Assembly: GCA_935421135.1 (NCBI GenBank)
Contig: OW285191.1
Span: forward strand, 14,511,700-14,575,699
Source: Bugulina stolonifera
Taxonomy: Eukaryota > Bryozoa > Gymnolaemata > Cheilostomatida > Bugulidae
Reading direction: 5' to 3'
Length of the DNA: 64,000 bases
A program made the translations under genes and the position numbers. Numbering within the stretch: position 1 is the first letter of the stretch; every line of letters begins with the position of its first letter. Below the pieces are notes generated by a model. The model was given only the letters and a program-made list of their open reading frames with translations, had not been told where the DNA came from and did no database searches. Positions 27,051 through 39,610 of the stretch are shown here, piece by piece.

Positions 27051-28494
27051 CAGAGCTGGGTCCAAGTCATAGATTTGACTTGACTTGCCAAGTCAAGTCA
27101 CAAGTCGACTTGACTTGGACTTGCCAACCTGCTGACTTGACTTGACTTTGACTTGCGCATCAATGTGACTTGACTTGGACACATGAATAACTTGTGATTT
27201 CGACTTGACTTTGACTTGCACATCAATGTGACTTGACTTGACTTGGACACATGAATGACTTGTGATTTTGACTTAGGTTCTGCCAAGACAATCTGGCAAA
27301 TAAAAATTTTGTACAGTGTTTAGCCAACATGGAAAAAAGGTCTCAATTGTCTACCTATTTATCATTTGTACTAGGTCAGTGCTACTAGCAGCACTCAGAG
27401 TATATCAAGGTTAGCTATGAGGATACACAATTCAGGCAATATCTAGGCTGTGTGTACGTGAGACTACACAACGACAATGCATAGTCACAAGTACACACAG
27501 TGCAAGTAGTGTAAGTTTTTGTTTGTTTGTTTTGTTTCTGTCGAGCCACTTGGCCATCCTATTTAACGGACCTCAGAAGTTCGAAACTTGTATGAGCGAC
27601 AGGAGCTGGGCTCTGAGTGGAAGAGCTCACCTTCCACAACAGGAGTGCATGGTCAGTGACCACTATATCAACCTGCCACCCCTATGTGGTCACATACCCC
27701 GCCAGAATCTGGCTTCTCTTTGCGAATCAGGGCAGAGGTGGATCTTTAACGTGTGTGTTTTTGATGTAAACACTACACGGGACCTCCCGTATTATTTATA
27801 CGCCCTGATCCGAACAGGCGCAGCTAAGGTGAAAGACTTGCTGAAGGCCTTTGCCAGAAATGACACACCTGGGGCTTGAACTCACAACCTCACGGTTTGT
27901 GTGCATGTATGCTACCAACTGTGCCACCCTGACACCAGCCTAGGTGTGGTGTCAGTAGTGAATACAATGCACAGTGCAATAATTACTAGAGTTAAATTGC
28001 AGGACTGGCCAGTGGACACTCTGTGCTGTACCATGTGCTGTTTACATTCTATGTAACACTGCATCACCATTACAATATACAATATATAATACTATATGAC
28101 CAGTCTCGACCGTAGTTCCAATAATACTACTTATATAGACTAGTTCTTTACCATGATTGCATAACATACATGTACATGCCCTGCTACACCTTGGCATAGG
28201 TTTTCCATGGATTGGAATGCCTACTAAACGTAAAAAATGATGTTTTGGAAAATGTAAAATTTTTTGAAGTTGTCTTCCACTTGACTTGCATTTCGACTTG
28301 ACTTGACTTGTGACTTGCATGACAGCTGACTTGACTTGACGCATCACTGACTTGACTTCGACTTAACTTGCCTTCAAAATTTTCGAAGCTACTTGACTTG
28401 ACGCAGCACTGACTTGACTTCGACTTGACTTGCCTCCAAACTTTTAGAAATGACTTGACTTGTTGACTTGCAAGTCGACTTGAACCCAACTCTG
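27051..28494. mobile_element. hAT-type non-autonomous transposon with CTTGA-rich ends
   Basis: A 1444-bp element is flanked by an exact 8-bp duplication, GTATTAGT, at 27043-27050 and 28495-28502. The termini are inverted and hAT-like: CAGAGCTGGGTCCAAGTC on the left, CAGAGTTGGGTTCAAGTC read inward from the right, two differences in 18. Both ends carry dense tandem GACTTGACTTG-type motifs (27074-27270 and 28270-28490), like the subterminal transposase-binding repeats of hAT elements. No transposase frame remains. A tRNA-like SINE is inserted inside. Confidence 0.88.
27514..27948 (-). mobile_element. tRNA-derived SINE inserted in the hAT element
   Basis: On the minus strand an A-box-like TGGCACAGTTGG lies at about 27914-27926 and a B-box-like GAGTTCAAGCC at about 27873-27883, about 33 bases apart as in a tRNA promoter. 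The body runs down to an A-rich (CAAA)n tail at 27514-27538. The 7-bp AGTAGTG occurs just outside both limits and may be the target duplication. The 118-codon plus-strand frame inside is a by-product. The SINE family was not identified. Confidence 0.62.
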
Positions 28495-28502
28495 GTATTA
28501 GT

Positions 28503-29143
28503 AGGCCTATAACTATAAGTATAATTTAATATTATATAATTCTTGTAGTATGGTATCAGTAGAGTAGGAGTATCCGAGTATGAGTATTTTATTTGTGTCC
28601 AAAAGCATGAGTATTGAGAAGCCCAGATATCGCATTAAATAAATGGAGTTAAGCTTTAAGCTACAAAATAAGTTGGTCAGCTATCACATCTGCATTTCTT
28701 TCGTTATTTATAAGTTTTATTGTTCAACAAACTTGTAGAAACAAAGTCCTTGCTAAAAACATCAATTATTTCTGATGGAAGTCGTGACGATCGTGCTAAA
28801 TTGGGACTGTTGTGGGATATTATTATCGTCGCATATTGATTCGGTATGTTTTATTCTTTCCCGTATAATCTTAGAGGCGCTGTTTTATCCAAAATAATTT
28901 TTCTCATTGGTTTAGCCCGAAAACTCCTAATAGAGTTAACTGTGGTGTACAACTCCTGAGAAATTTGATTACCTGACAATGGGAGTTACTCACTTCGCCC
29001 CAAGAGGTAGCCTTTAGCTCTATGACTTCACCAACCAAGCAGCTGTGTTGGCATGTTTGCATTATCGGAAGTACATAATTTCTAATATCTACTCATGCCT
29101 CATTCATTGTCACTAGTGTAGATATTAGTATTAATAGTATACT

Positions 29144-29184
<41 letters not shown>

Positions 29185-30105
29185 AACCAATGAGTAAGAA
29201 GACTCTTACTCCTTGTTACAACAAATCACCAATTAGATTATAGGGCAACTCCACGGCAACCAATACCAAAGTCCTTTACAAGAAGGGCTACAAAGCCCAT
29301 CAACACAACCAATACAAATAATGAAACATTTCTGTAACATTGAATTCACCCCACAAACTGAAAGTGTAATAAGATGGTGATCTCCTGACAGAACCGCCAA
29401 TCACATGCCTCACATCTTAGGTGAGAAATTCAGTTTGTCATCTGCCACCATCAAATACTCAAAGAATTTTCTAGAATGTGCTTTGAAGCACTACAATGTA
29501 CTGCATATGGTATGGCATTGTATGGTATTGTATTTCAAGGAAGTCAATAATTATGCTTTATCATCATATTCAACCATTTACATACATAAATTAATATGGA
29601 TATACATGACATGGAAAACAATTTGTGACTAGTGAAAATAGTGCAATATCACCAACAATAATATTGTTCACATAAATACAAGTATATACATGCACATATA
29701 ATATGGTAGTGCACAGCAGTATCATGAAGGAAATAAGCTATGTATAACATCATAATTCAAAGTAATTTTGAAAATGTGTAACATGTGTATTATAACATTG
29801 TAGATGTTGGGTGTAGTTACTTAAACATAACACATCTGTGCCAATTAGTGTTCTGTGTATGTGTAGCATGAATACAGTCAATACAATGTAGTTTGGCATC
29901 CTCAAAATCATTGCTCATACACTGTGCTGCCATCCACTCACATCGGTGCTACCATTACGTTAGCTTGAAGTTTAGGTAGTAAACTAAAATAGTAACCACA
30001 TGCAGTCAGAAGAAATGCATTATATAGTGCGCACATGATACTAATTATTGTAGAGATGAATTTAAAAGTGTAAGTGAGATAAAGTCACACATTGTCTAAT
30101 AAAAC
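28503..30105. other. Intergenic stretch downstream of the HEAT-repeat gene
   Basis: It contains a (TTA)n microsatellite and otherwise AT-rich sequence. A minus-strand open stretch of about 40 codons around 29820-29940 could be an extra 3' exon of the HEAT gene, but its phase does not match the obvious acceptor. No poly(A) hexamer in the right orientation was found close to 30106. Confidence 0.4.
29146..29183. repeat. (TTA)n microsatellite
   Basis: About twelve uninterrupted TTA units. Confidence 0.95.
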
Positions 30106-33100
30106 TTACTGGATGTCATACATCTCCACCCGTCCTCTGAGAATGTTTGGGCCCAGGTAGTTACTCAGGTGATTCAAGCACTGACTAGCCGCACTGGCTG
30201 TTAGAGCATTGTCACATGACTGAAAATAGTAACTATGGCAATAATAACAAGATGGCTGCTCTCAAATGATAAGTATATTTCAACTGCTAAGATGTGTACT
30301 GATTGATTTATACATTATACATCAATGAGATTATTCTCCATAGGGAAGTGATCAAATACAATGAAGACCATCCCATCATTAGATGTGTATGTATACCGTA
30401 TATCATACACAGATATTGTGTTACGTATACATGTATATAAGAGAATCAATACATCTACAGTGTGATAACACATACACTGATTATCTACATGTAGATGAAT
30501 GCTAGATAAGGAATAGAACAGAGCAAAAGCATCACCTACCAAAGAGTAGAATATCGGCTCAAAGAATAACTCCAGGTGGGGCTTGAAATATCTTTTGCCA
30601 ATATTTTTAGAAGCCTGTGGTAGCTATAATACAGAGTTAGAACGAAATAAAATTGATTAAAGATAGTAGGATAGCCAAGAGTTAGAGTGCAACATCACAT
30701 TCTATCTTATGATAGCCAAGTACGTTCATATACTCTATTTATATTATCTTACTACAGTCAAGTACAGAACTTATACACTTTATGGCATTCTAGTATAACT
30801 AGTACATCTATTATACACCTTGTACATTTTAATATACTCTACACTCTATAGTACATCACAAGACACTCACAGTCTTACATAGTGTCTCCAGTAGCACCAC
30901 GTGTTGGGTGTAATCTCTGTGAGTGACGGCAGCAGCCAGGAGAGGCAGCATGGCTGCTATTGGCTGGTGGAGTGATGCTATCTCTGATAGTTCAGCCATC
31001 AGGTGGATGCATCTGTAAACGTATAACGGATAATAGAAAAAACACTGCAGCAGACGGCAAACAGTATACATACATATTAGAGTGACTTAAAATGATCTCC
31101 ATTTCCAGCTCAAATTACCATAATGCCAATTTACTGCAATATGTGTAAGACTTAGGGAATTCCCAAAACAATGTAAATTAGAGCACTATTTGATGCTAAA
31201 GGCCATTGTAGTAAACAATGAGCTATGACTCACCCTTCTGCTACTTCCCAGGGTTCCGCAGGGCGTCTGAAGGTGGAGTGCATACAACCACCTTTATCCT
31301 TAGATCCACCACGTCCCATTTTAGGGGCCAGAGATCCACAAGAGTACATCTTTTAATAGTATGATATACACCATGTAACACATGAAGCAAGAGTACAATG
31401 CAGTTCACACTCATGAGTGAGAGTAGGAACTGAACCGAACTATAATATAACCCCAAAGTCTCTAGGTATAGAAGTGTACTATTGCAGTCTTAGGAAATAA
31501 AATGATTAACAAGGTTCAAATTAATCCCATGAAAAATAGATCATAAACACTCGTTGGTCATACTAATAACGCCAGCTAAAGTTGACACTAAACCCCATAA
31601 TACTACTGAGGATGTTATAATTGGCTACCGTATTATTAGTATGTAGATCAGCATCGTTATCCCTGGCCTGTTTAACCACACTATAGGTAGCCGGTCCTTT
31701 ATCTAGTCCAGCATACTTCTCTGTGTTGGCTTGCTGTTTCTCCACGTTCTTTAGCGATTCTTCTATCAGCTTCAGTAAATCTGTTGATAGCTCAGTACCT
31801 GCAGACAATAATACATGTAGTATAATATATCATACAGACATGTATATACATAGACATACATTGTACATAAACATCGCATGTACATAGAGAGACTAGAACA
31901 GAGACAAAGTAAGTTGTAAGCAAGCTACACAATACTTGAGCTAATGTTAGTTTAGCCTGCTTCACAGTACCCAATACAAATGAAAACATCTTGTAGTATT
32001 GAACCCCAAGCTGGAAGAGATTATATTAGACAGGAAGTACAACCCTTGTTTCCATCCAGACGTCAGCATAGAGCTGAATAATATTACACTAAATGAAACC
32101 TAAGCATATAACATTCTATGACATATGAAAATCTACTAACCGTATGTCTGAGTGACACTAGCTAGAGCATGGGCGGCTCCACTACGCACAGATGGAATAT
32201 TATCCCTCATATTCTCAATGAACATGGGCTTTAGGTCAGCCATGTAGGGTCTACACTCCTCGGGAAAGCAGTAAATAAAGTTTCCAGACGCCACACAAGC
32301 AGCTGTTTGAAATAATAACAAACAAGATAATAGAAACTGCTCATACACCAATCCAGATCTATGCAGCAGCATTGTAGCAGCGCTGACTATCGGGAAGGAA
32401 GTCATGCTCTTACTGTTCCACTATGATAATATACTAGGAAAAATTTAACTTCATTTTCATTTTGAAGTTGTGCTCTCTTTCATGAGAGTGAGAAGGCAAC
32501 TCCAAAAACTGGAATGTCTCCATTTGAATAGAGCAAAACTACAATGTTAATAGTAGTGGTTAGTATCATTGCATAACTACAAGAAACTGGGTTATCTTAT
32601 TGTGTAGGTAACTGTATTACCTCATCTGCAGGACATAGACACAGTGGCAGTATAACCAACTGCTCCCTAATCAATATAAGTTAGCATTAGTTGAAATACC
32701 TACCATCTCTAACAGGCCAGCTATCATCTGCAAAGCATACTTTTAGAGTATCCAGTAGACTGGGAACATAGGGTCGCACACATTCTTTGTCTATCTTAGT
32801 TCCCAATTCGGCAATACATGCACACGCAGCCTCTCGCACTGCATGATTGTCTGCCTCTGACTGACTAATATAAAACTCTACCTGCAGGCAATATAAACAT
32901 ACTAACTAACTACAAGCTTCGAGCACTTTAGCAACACAGTGAGAAACAAGAACTAAAAAGTAGCTGCTTTAAAAATGTTGAAACATTGATATCATGGTTG
33001 AATCATCTGTGTGTAACTTGCATGATTTTACTCAACTACATGAAACTAGAGTGCAGTGCTGACAGGAAGCGAGAGTAGCCATCAAATATACTGATAATGA

Positions 33101-35925
33101 CGTATGGTAGTACTTACTGTGGGTTGAATATATTCCTGTACCAACAGTTTGCCTTGATCTCCTGCTATCCGCCTCCATGTTTCCTGTGAATATATCCTCA
33201 CACCCTCTGCTACATAGTACCTAGAGGTCAATGTAAAACACTCTACATTGATACAAATATAGTGGGCTACTTGCTGGGGTACGGTTCACTTGATAACACT
33301 GATAGCGAAGCCGTGTAGCTGTTACAGCATGACCTTAGTATGACCTTACAGTCCACAAAGGATTACAGTGAAATTATGTCATCGAAAAAAACAATGACAA
33401 TTCTATTTGTTCAGTTGTCTAGTACTTAGGGCCTACATAATAAATATATTAGCCAAATATAGACAAACTATAACGAATAATAACCTGTTTAGACACATCC
33501 TCGGTAACAAGAGAGCCATGTACTGTTGTCTAGTATCCTCATCTAGAGCTGAGAGGAAACTGCGTGTAGCCTGTGAGGCTGCCAGTCTAACCTGACTCCA
33601 GTTATCAGCCAGTCCTGCAGCCAAATGTTCAGCAAACTGCAGGCCAAATATATGTATGGAGTCGACTGCTCTGTCAGGTTTGTCTGCAGAACCTGTAGGA
33701 TATAAGAGTGAAGTTCATGTTACAGTTAAATTCAGTAGTTTTACTGGCATGTTTTACAATCTTGTGGATGACTTTAGGTTCTTGATGTGAAGGATATACC
33801 GAGAAATCTTATTTGCTCTGTAGAATATGAATAGTAACTTTAGTCAACATGAGCAGTTTCTACAGAAATACATTGTACTTCCTAGTATATGCTGAACATA
33901 ACGCACGTACCTTGAGCCTGGCTGTTACAAGAGACTAGGGAACCACATACTTGATAACCCGTCTCCCTAACAAATCTGTTGGTGTGAGTCAGTGCTGTGA
34001 ATATCAGATCCAACAGCTGCTGATCAATCTGCTCATTGAATCTAACCCCACATCCATCTATCACAGACTGGAGACACCTGTAACATGGTACACACATTAC
34101 ACCTGTAACATGGTACACACATCGGCCTACATACTTACATATGTAGGTAATGTGCATACAACGCACAGAAACCAACATTAATACCAAGCATGCCAAACCT
34201 CACTGCACACATTTTATTGGTCATCAGGGACCACTATAAGCTTACAATGTACATGTAGGCCTATATTCTCAGTTTTACTGAATAGAATTATGAACAATAC
34301 ATCAGAGAGACGTGTTACTGCAATTTATGCATAGAACCACTTTAGAACATCACATACATGTAGTATGCATTTCATCATTCGAATAGATTGCACTTACTTC
34401 ATAAATGTTTCCAGATTCTTCCATCCTGCCGTATCATGAAATATTTTCTTAGTCTGGTCATCAAAGTTGGCCATTCGTTCTGCCATCATCAGGGTTGACG
34501 TACGTGGTGAGCTACCACCATTCATGTTTGAGGCTTCCTATAAACAATATGATACATGAGGATAACTGATCCCACAGTATGTAAGTCTGTAAACACTAGC
34601 TACTACATAGCAGATATGGTCTACTAGCAACTATATCTAATATCCACCACCGTAATAACATAACACTTGCTAGAGTAGCAATCCATTTGGATTTCTAAGC
34701 TACATGTAAGCTAATACTGCTGCTGACCTCAGAGTAGATGTTGAGAGAGTCATCTTTAGACAGGTCTCTCTCTAAGTTGAGTTGGATTCCAGATAGTATG
34801 ACATCCTTTATAGCAGCATATATACTCGATCCATATTTATTGCAAAGTTCGCCAAGGCAATCACCTACATCACAAATATCGGCAGAGTGAAACAAAAAAC
34901 ACAAGTGCGATATAATCATGTGCATGTTGCCTAATATGTAACAGCTCAATATTGCATTGTTTACCTTGAACCCTTCAAATTTTTAATTGTAAGGCCTGGA
35001 GACAGTACACTATATGCATATGATAGACATATGATGAAATCATTATAACCTGTATATATGTGCTTTATAAGTTAATTGTAATCCAGGTACGTTACCTGCT
35101 GCAATTCTAACTCTGTACTCATAGTGCGTTAAAGAGTCTATACAAAACTCTTGAACCCCTTCACAGTAGTCCTTGGTGCTCCATGGGTGGGAAACCAACA
35201 CCTAAAAGTAGGTGAATCAGTATAATTATAAAGATAATCATGACGACAATGAAGAATTTAACCTACATGTACATACATTGTATACATCTAACTAAATAAT
35301 AACCTACTGCACTGCAGCATAGGTACAATAATATCTGTTAGGGCTACTGAAAATGTGCTTGTGTAGGCAGGTTTTGTGAAAGTTCTTAGACCATCATCAA
35401 TGGGGCGATAAACTGAATCATAAGGCCATGGGAGCGGCTAGGTTAAATGATGACAGGAAGGCCCTACATAACAATGGTAACAAAACTTAAATTTAGGTCG
35501 AGCTACAAAACTAACACTAGCTGTTTAATTGGAAAACCTAATTCTAACAATTGATAATATGCCTATAGAATCTAAACTAAAAACTACAAGCTTAGCTAAT
35601 CTGAATGAATAAATAATTTCAACAACACCCAAGGACGAGGAGATGTTATGTTGAGTGATAACCCCACCTTGAATACAACAAGAATCCCATGAGTATATTC
35701 CCATTTCAAATGAGGATCATCGTTTAAACTATCGGAAGAACTTGAATGTGGAAGAGGCTGTTTGCCCCTCAGTTGTTTGACTTCGGTTTCATAAAACTGA
35801 GTTAGCTGTTCAAAGCTCTCAGGGTCCAAGCCTTCTACCAATCTTTGAAACTCAATCAGCCCCCTATCACGTTCTAGTTTTTTGCTACTAAACAACTGGT
35901 TCCATAAGCTACTAAGGTTATCCAT
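30106..35925 (-). CDS. HEAT/armadillo-type repeat protein of unknown function
   Basis: Fourteen exons in gene order: 35668-35925, 35096-35201, 34728-34864, 34398-34537, 33911-34077, 33485-33692, 33118-33220, 32704-32881, 32141-32302, 31629-31798, 31234-31349, 30871-31012, 30540-30623, 30106-30219. Phases agree and give 694 aa. There is no signal peptide or membrane segment. Helical-repeat signatures recur: NRFVRETGYQVC, DNWSQVRLAASQATR, DNHAVREAACACIAELG, DDSWPVRDAACVASGNF and NIPSVRSGAAHALASV, each with the Asp-x-x-x-Val-Arg turn of HEAT repeats. The N-terminus (KLERDRGLIEF, then KWEYTHGILV) and the segment FHDTAGWKNLE look like conserved blocks, so this is probably a widespread eukaryotic protein, but I cannot name it. 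The last codon CAG followed by TAA overlaps a good donor (CA/GTAAGT), so a further 3' exon is possible. HEAT proteins are usually scaffolds; no partner can be inferred here. Confidence 0.8.
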
Positions 35926-36530
35926 TTAAAATTGCAAGATTCTTATTGTGAGTAGAAGCAAATATTCTGCATGAGCAAAGAAATGACTTTGCTTTTGTAT
36001 GGGCCTGGTGTTTTTCTCAAAATTTGTGGCTCAGTCTTCTAACACGACATTTCGTATTGAAATATGTTCTCTCAAATGGTAACAGCAATATGACAAGCAA
36101 CTGTGTTATTATCAATGTTTATTTCAATCATTTGATAAAACAATTTTTAAATTAATCAAAACTAATTGTTTGTAGTACATTATTATTGAGCAACAAATTG
36201 AAATACTTTTCGAAACTTCGCCTCGCTGGTTATGAAAAACTTTAGTCAATGAGAAAACAACTCCCAAGACATGCAGCAAAAAAGGGAGTTGTAGCCTCAT
36301 GACAAACCCTTGCTGGGAGTAGACAACTTTCTATTCTCGATTCCAACCTGTTCACTAACGCCTGTTATACTCGAACTACAAATAACCCAGGCTGTGGCTG
36401 CAATGGCAGTCAATAGAGACTTGGAATTTTTAACTCTTATGGTGCTTGTTGCAAGTCTGAAATAACCAATTACCATGCACTACAGAATATAAAGATAATA
36501 TATTATAAAGTATGGAATGTTTTATTGTTG
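35926..36530. other. Short intergenic region between the HEAT gene and MGME1
   Basis: Upstream region of the minus-strand HEAT gene. It is AT-rich and has no ORF of note. The MGME1 3' UTR begins at its right edge. Confidence 0.5.
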
Positions 36531-36536
36531 ATAACA
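36531..36536 (-). promoter_or_regulatory. Poly(A) signal for MGME1 (minus strand)
   Basis: AATAAA on the minus strand, about 285 bases beyond the MGME1 stop at 36819. Confidence 0.55.
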
Positions 36537-36818
36537 TTCACATATGTACATGTGAAAAGCATACATTCTGTATTAGGATAACTTCAGAAAAATAATATTA
36601 TAATTTGAAAGTAAAAAACTATATATACACTGTATTCACATATTATTTAGAATATATAGTAACTATGTACAGTGGTTGCATATTTGAGAAATACAATAAC
36701 AATTATTGTAGTTGTAATGAGCAATGTACATGTACATGTATGTCCATTTGGCACAAAATAATATTATGTGTAGGGCATATAATTCCATAAACGATGACTT
36801 ATTGTTCACAAATTCCAA

Positions 36819-38963
36819 TTATGAATGTGAATCCATCTGCTTTTGCCAATAAAGCCGAAGTCTGCGCTTCCACTGCTGCCAATACATATCCAGGACATTC
36901 TCACTGACCTTTACAATGTCACACGCTTGGCCATCAGGGTATATCATCACTAACATACCTTGTGAGATCTATAAACAACAACCATGCCATATAAGTGATG
37001 ACTTCATACACTTTGTTTGACTGCGTAGTTCATACTTTTACCATAAAACTTGTATTCACTACCACCCAAGTATGTGGAAAAGAAGGCACAAGATAATTAT
37101 CGCCCTCAATAAATTAGACTCTTGTTTGACATTATACTGTAGAACAGCATTGTGATTGCGATAGAGAAGACACAAACCATATAGGTGGGTGGGCGGGTGG
37201 GTGGGTGGGTGGGTGGGTACAGCAATAAACTATATGTATCTTTACATGTACATCACAGAATTGTGGACAATATGGTATAATATCTATATAATATAATAAA
37301 CTGATGTTATTCCTTACCTGATTATCTGGATGCCTGCTATTCCACATGCCAATATAAGCAGCTACTTGCACCGGGTTGTCATAGGTCTGACTAAGAGTTG
37401 TCTTCCTTCTTTCTGAAGTTTTCCAGTCTATCACATACAATCCTGTACTGTAACAAGTAACAGTCTATCACATACAATCCTGTAACAAGTAACAGTCAGT
37501 TTATTACTACTGCCACGCATGAAAGGCATCAAATAGGAAACATATTCGTAAACTAACTAACAACAACACCAATCTGATTCCAGCCCATTACCCGCTCACA
37601 TAATCAGAAACTATTTGAGCATGTTTAACAGATAACTAAAAATATAACCCTAACCTGCGATGATGGGCCACACAGTCAATTACACCAGCGTAGCCTAAGG
37701 AGCTATGCTGAAGTCTAGCCTCACATGCCACAATGTCATGGAATTTGTCTAGCTGAGATTGCACACTCTTCATGTATTCAGAGACCTCAGGCTCTACTTT
37801 ATATTCCTTGCCTAGTAGATGACTCTCTATGTTAGAGTGCAGGGCACTGCCTCTTCGGAACAAGCCTACATATAACATTACATGTCAACATGTCGAAAAT
37901 TAGGAAATATAAAAATATGACAACTTCATATTATAACCAACAGTGTACCACATAGAGGGTGGTAAAAAATAAACAATTTTCTCCCTCACTTATTTGAAAA
38001 TATATTGAAAAACAAAATCCCCACCCGCCATGGCTTTACAAAACAACCTTTCAAGCTAAATGTAATTTTTACCAACTTACACAAAACATATGATTTCTAA
38101 GTTGCAATGAACTGCATGCAGCTACAAAAGCAACCCGTGTGGACTAGCAAAACAATCTCAAGATTATATAAATAAAAGGGTGCATTGTACAATATTTCAG
38201 CAGTTGCGGAGCATGTTAGAATTTCCCTTATAGAATGCTACCTTGTTGATATTCTTCAAACTTGGCTGAACCCATAGTAGCAATCATCTTTTTTTTCCAT
38301 CGTTCCAGCGCTAGCTTATCCTCTTCTGATTTCGTATCACTGAGCACTTTGGTGACTGAGGGTGGTTTTCTCTGTCCCAGCTCAGTTGCAGGAGAACTCG
38401 ATTCCTTACCAAATACATCAGCCTTCTCTATGCTATGCAAAACTGCTGAAATATAACAAGTGGCATCAAAATGTCAGCATTATATTGAAACGGTGTCCTT
38501 TGAATGTATGTATCAAAAAGCAATAGCCTACATTTTGATAAAAATGTAGTTTTAGGTGCATCTTGTTTATTTGTTCACTCATATTTCAATCATACTCTTG
38601 TCATTATCATCAGAACTGTTACAAAAATATTACGAAACAAATAGACAAAATGCGTCTAGCACTATTTTTCTCAAACTATTTACTCATAATAACATTTTCC
38701 AAAACACTTTGTTGTGGGTCACTATCTATAATTACCCAACCTATGATAGAATTATAATTAAAAACTGAACTTGTATGGTATATATGCAGCAACAGTAAAT
38801 AATCTATACCATCAAGGAAATTGCCTGAGAGTGGAGTGTTGGTGCAGGTGGAATACTCCGGTCTGTATTTAGATAAAACCATCAAAGGAAGTTCTAAAAT
38901 CTGCTTCCGGGGATACAACCTTGATATAGCTGCAGCAAGGCATATCTGTGGCCCACACTGCAT
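36819..38963 (-). CDS. MGME1: Mitochondrial genome maintenance exonuclease 1
   Basis: Five exons in gene order: 38810-38963, 38242-38445, 37655-37865, 37318-37447, 36819-36968. Phases agree and the total is 849 bases (282 aa; human 344). The N-terminus MQCGPQICLAAAISRLYPRK is basic and lacks acidic residues, fitting a mitochondrial targeting sequence. Family blocks are LERWKKKMI, then GVIDCVAHHR (acidic residue at 183) and YVIDWKTSE (D197 and K199), the PD-(D/E)XK nuclease core, followed by the conserved DNPVQVAAYIG. MGME1 trims single-stranded DNA ends in mtDNA replication and 7S DNA turnover. It is shorter than the human protein mainly in the N-terminal third. A 37-bp tandem duplication overlaps the acceptor of the fourth exon. 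Confidence 0.9.
37184..37219. repeat. (GGGT)n microsatellite in an MGME1 intron
   Basis: Tandem GGGT units with one GGGC, in the intron between the last two exons. It is a G-rich run on the non-template strand with possible quadruplex potential. Confidence 0.85.
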
Positions 38964-39344
38964 GTTTCACACTGTGAAATATAAAATAATATAGGGCTAG
39001 AAAGAAACAACAATAGAACCAGAACTGCAAATTTGAACTAATAATTTATAAATAATTTACCTCGCATACTCCAGTAAATACTTTATCACCCTCTACTCTA
39101 CTTGTTAGACAGTATATGCACTGAGATGAATAAACTGCAGAACGTTAGCTTAGTTCATAAGTTAAGGCTCCAGTTCTGAGTTCAGTGTAGTGCTCATCAA
39201 ATCAGCAAAAGCACCAGACACAAGCCAGTGGAGTGGAGCAGTGCGAATTGGATATTCATTTATGATAATGACATGATTCTCAATAAAACAAAAATAATCA
39301 CTAATAACGAACTGAATGAATAACAACAGGAATCAGGGGACCTT
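38964..39344. other. MGME1 upstream region
   Basis: AT-rich sequence between the MGME1 start and the left TTAA of the piggyBac element; no gene seen. Insertion of the transposon cluster about 380 bases upstream of the start codon may have moved the MGME1 promoter next to transposon sequence. Confidence 0.45.
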
Positions 39345-39610
39345 TTAACCCTGTGGAACCCAACACTATTTTGAATAGCCTAAAAATTATTTCCTTTGGG
39401 ATTTATCATACTATAAGTCATGTATGTCTACAAATAACATCATTTTGGTCACATGACCAATCCTTGGTGCGTTTTTTCGACGTGTCATATTTGACACATT
39501 GGGCACCAACTATATTGTTTCAGGTTGTATTTTATATATCAAGCACACGGAATTTGACAATGTTTAGATGGCAATAACCATCCTTTATTGAGTCAAAAAC
39601 ATGGGTAATC

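Noticed and set aside
27523..27879. A 118-codon plus-strand frame
   Set aside because: It is antisense to the tRNA-like SINE inside the hAT element, with no recognisable protein.
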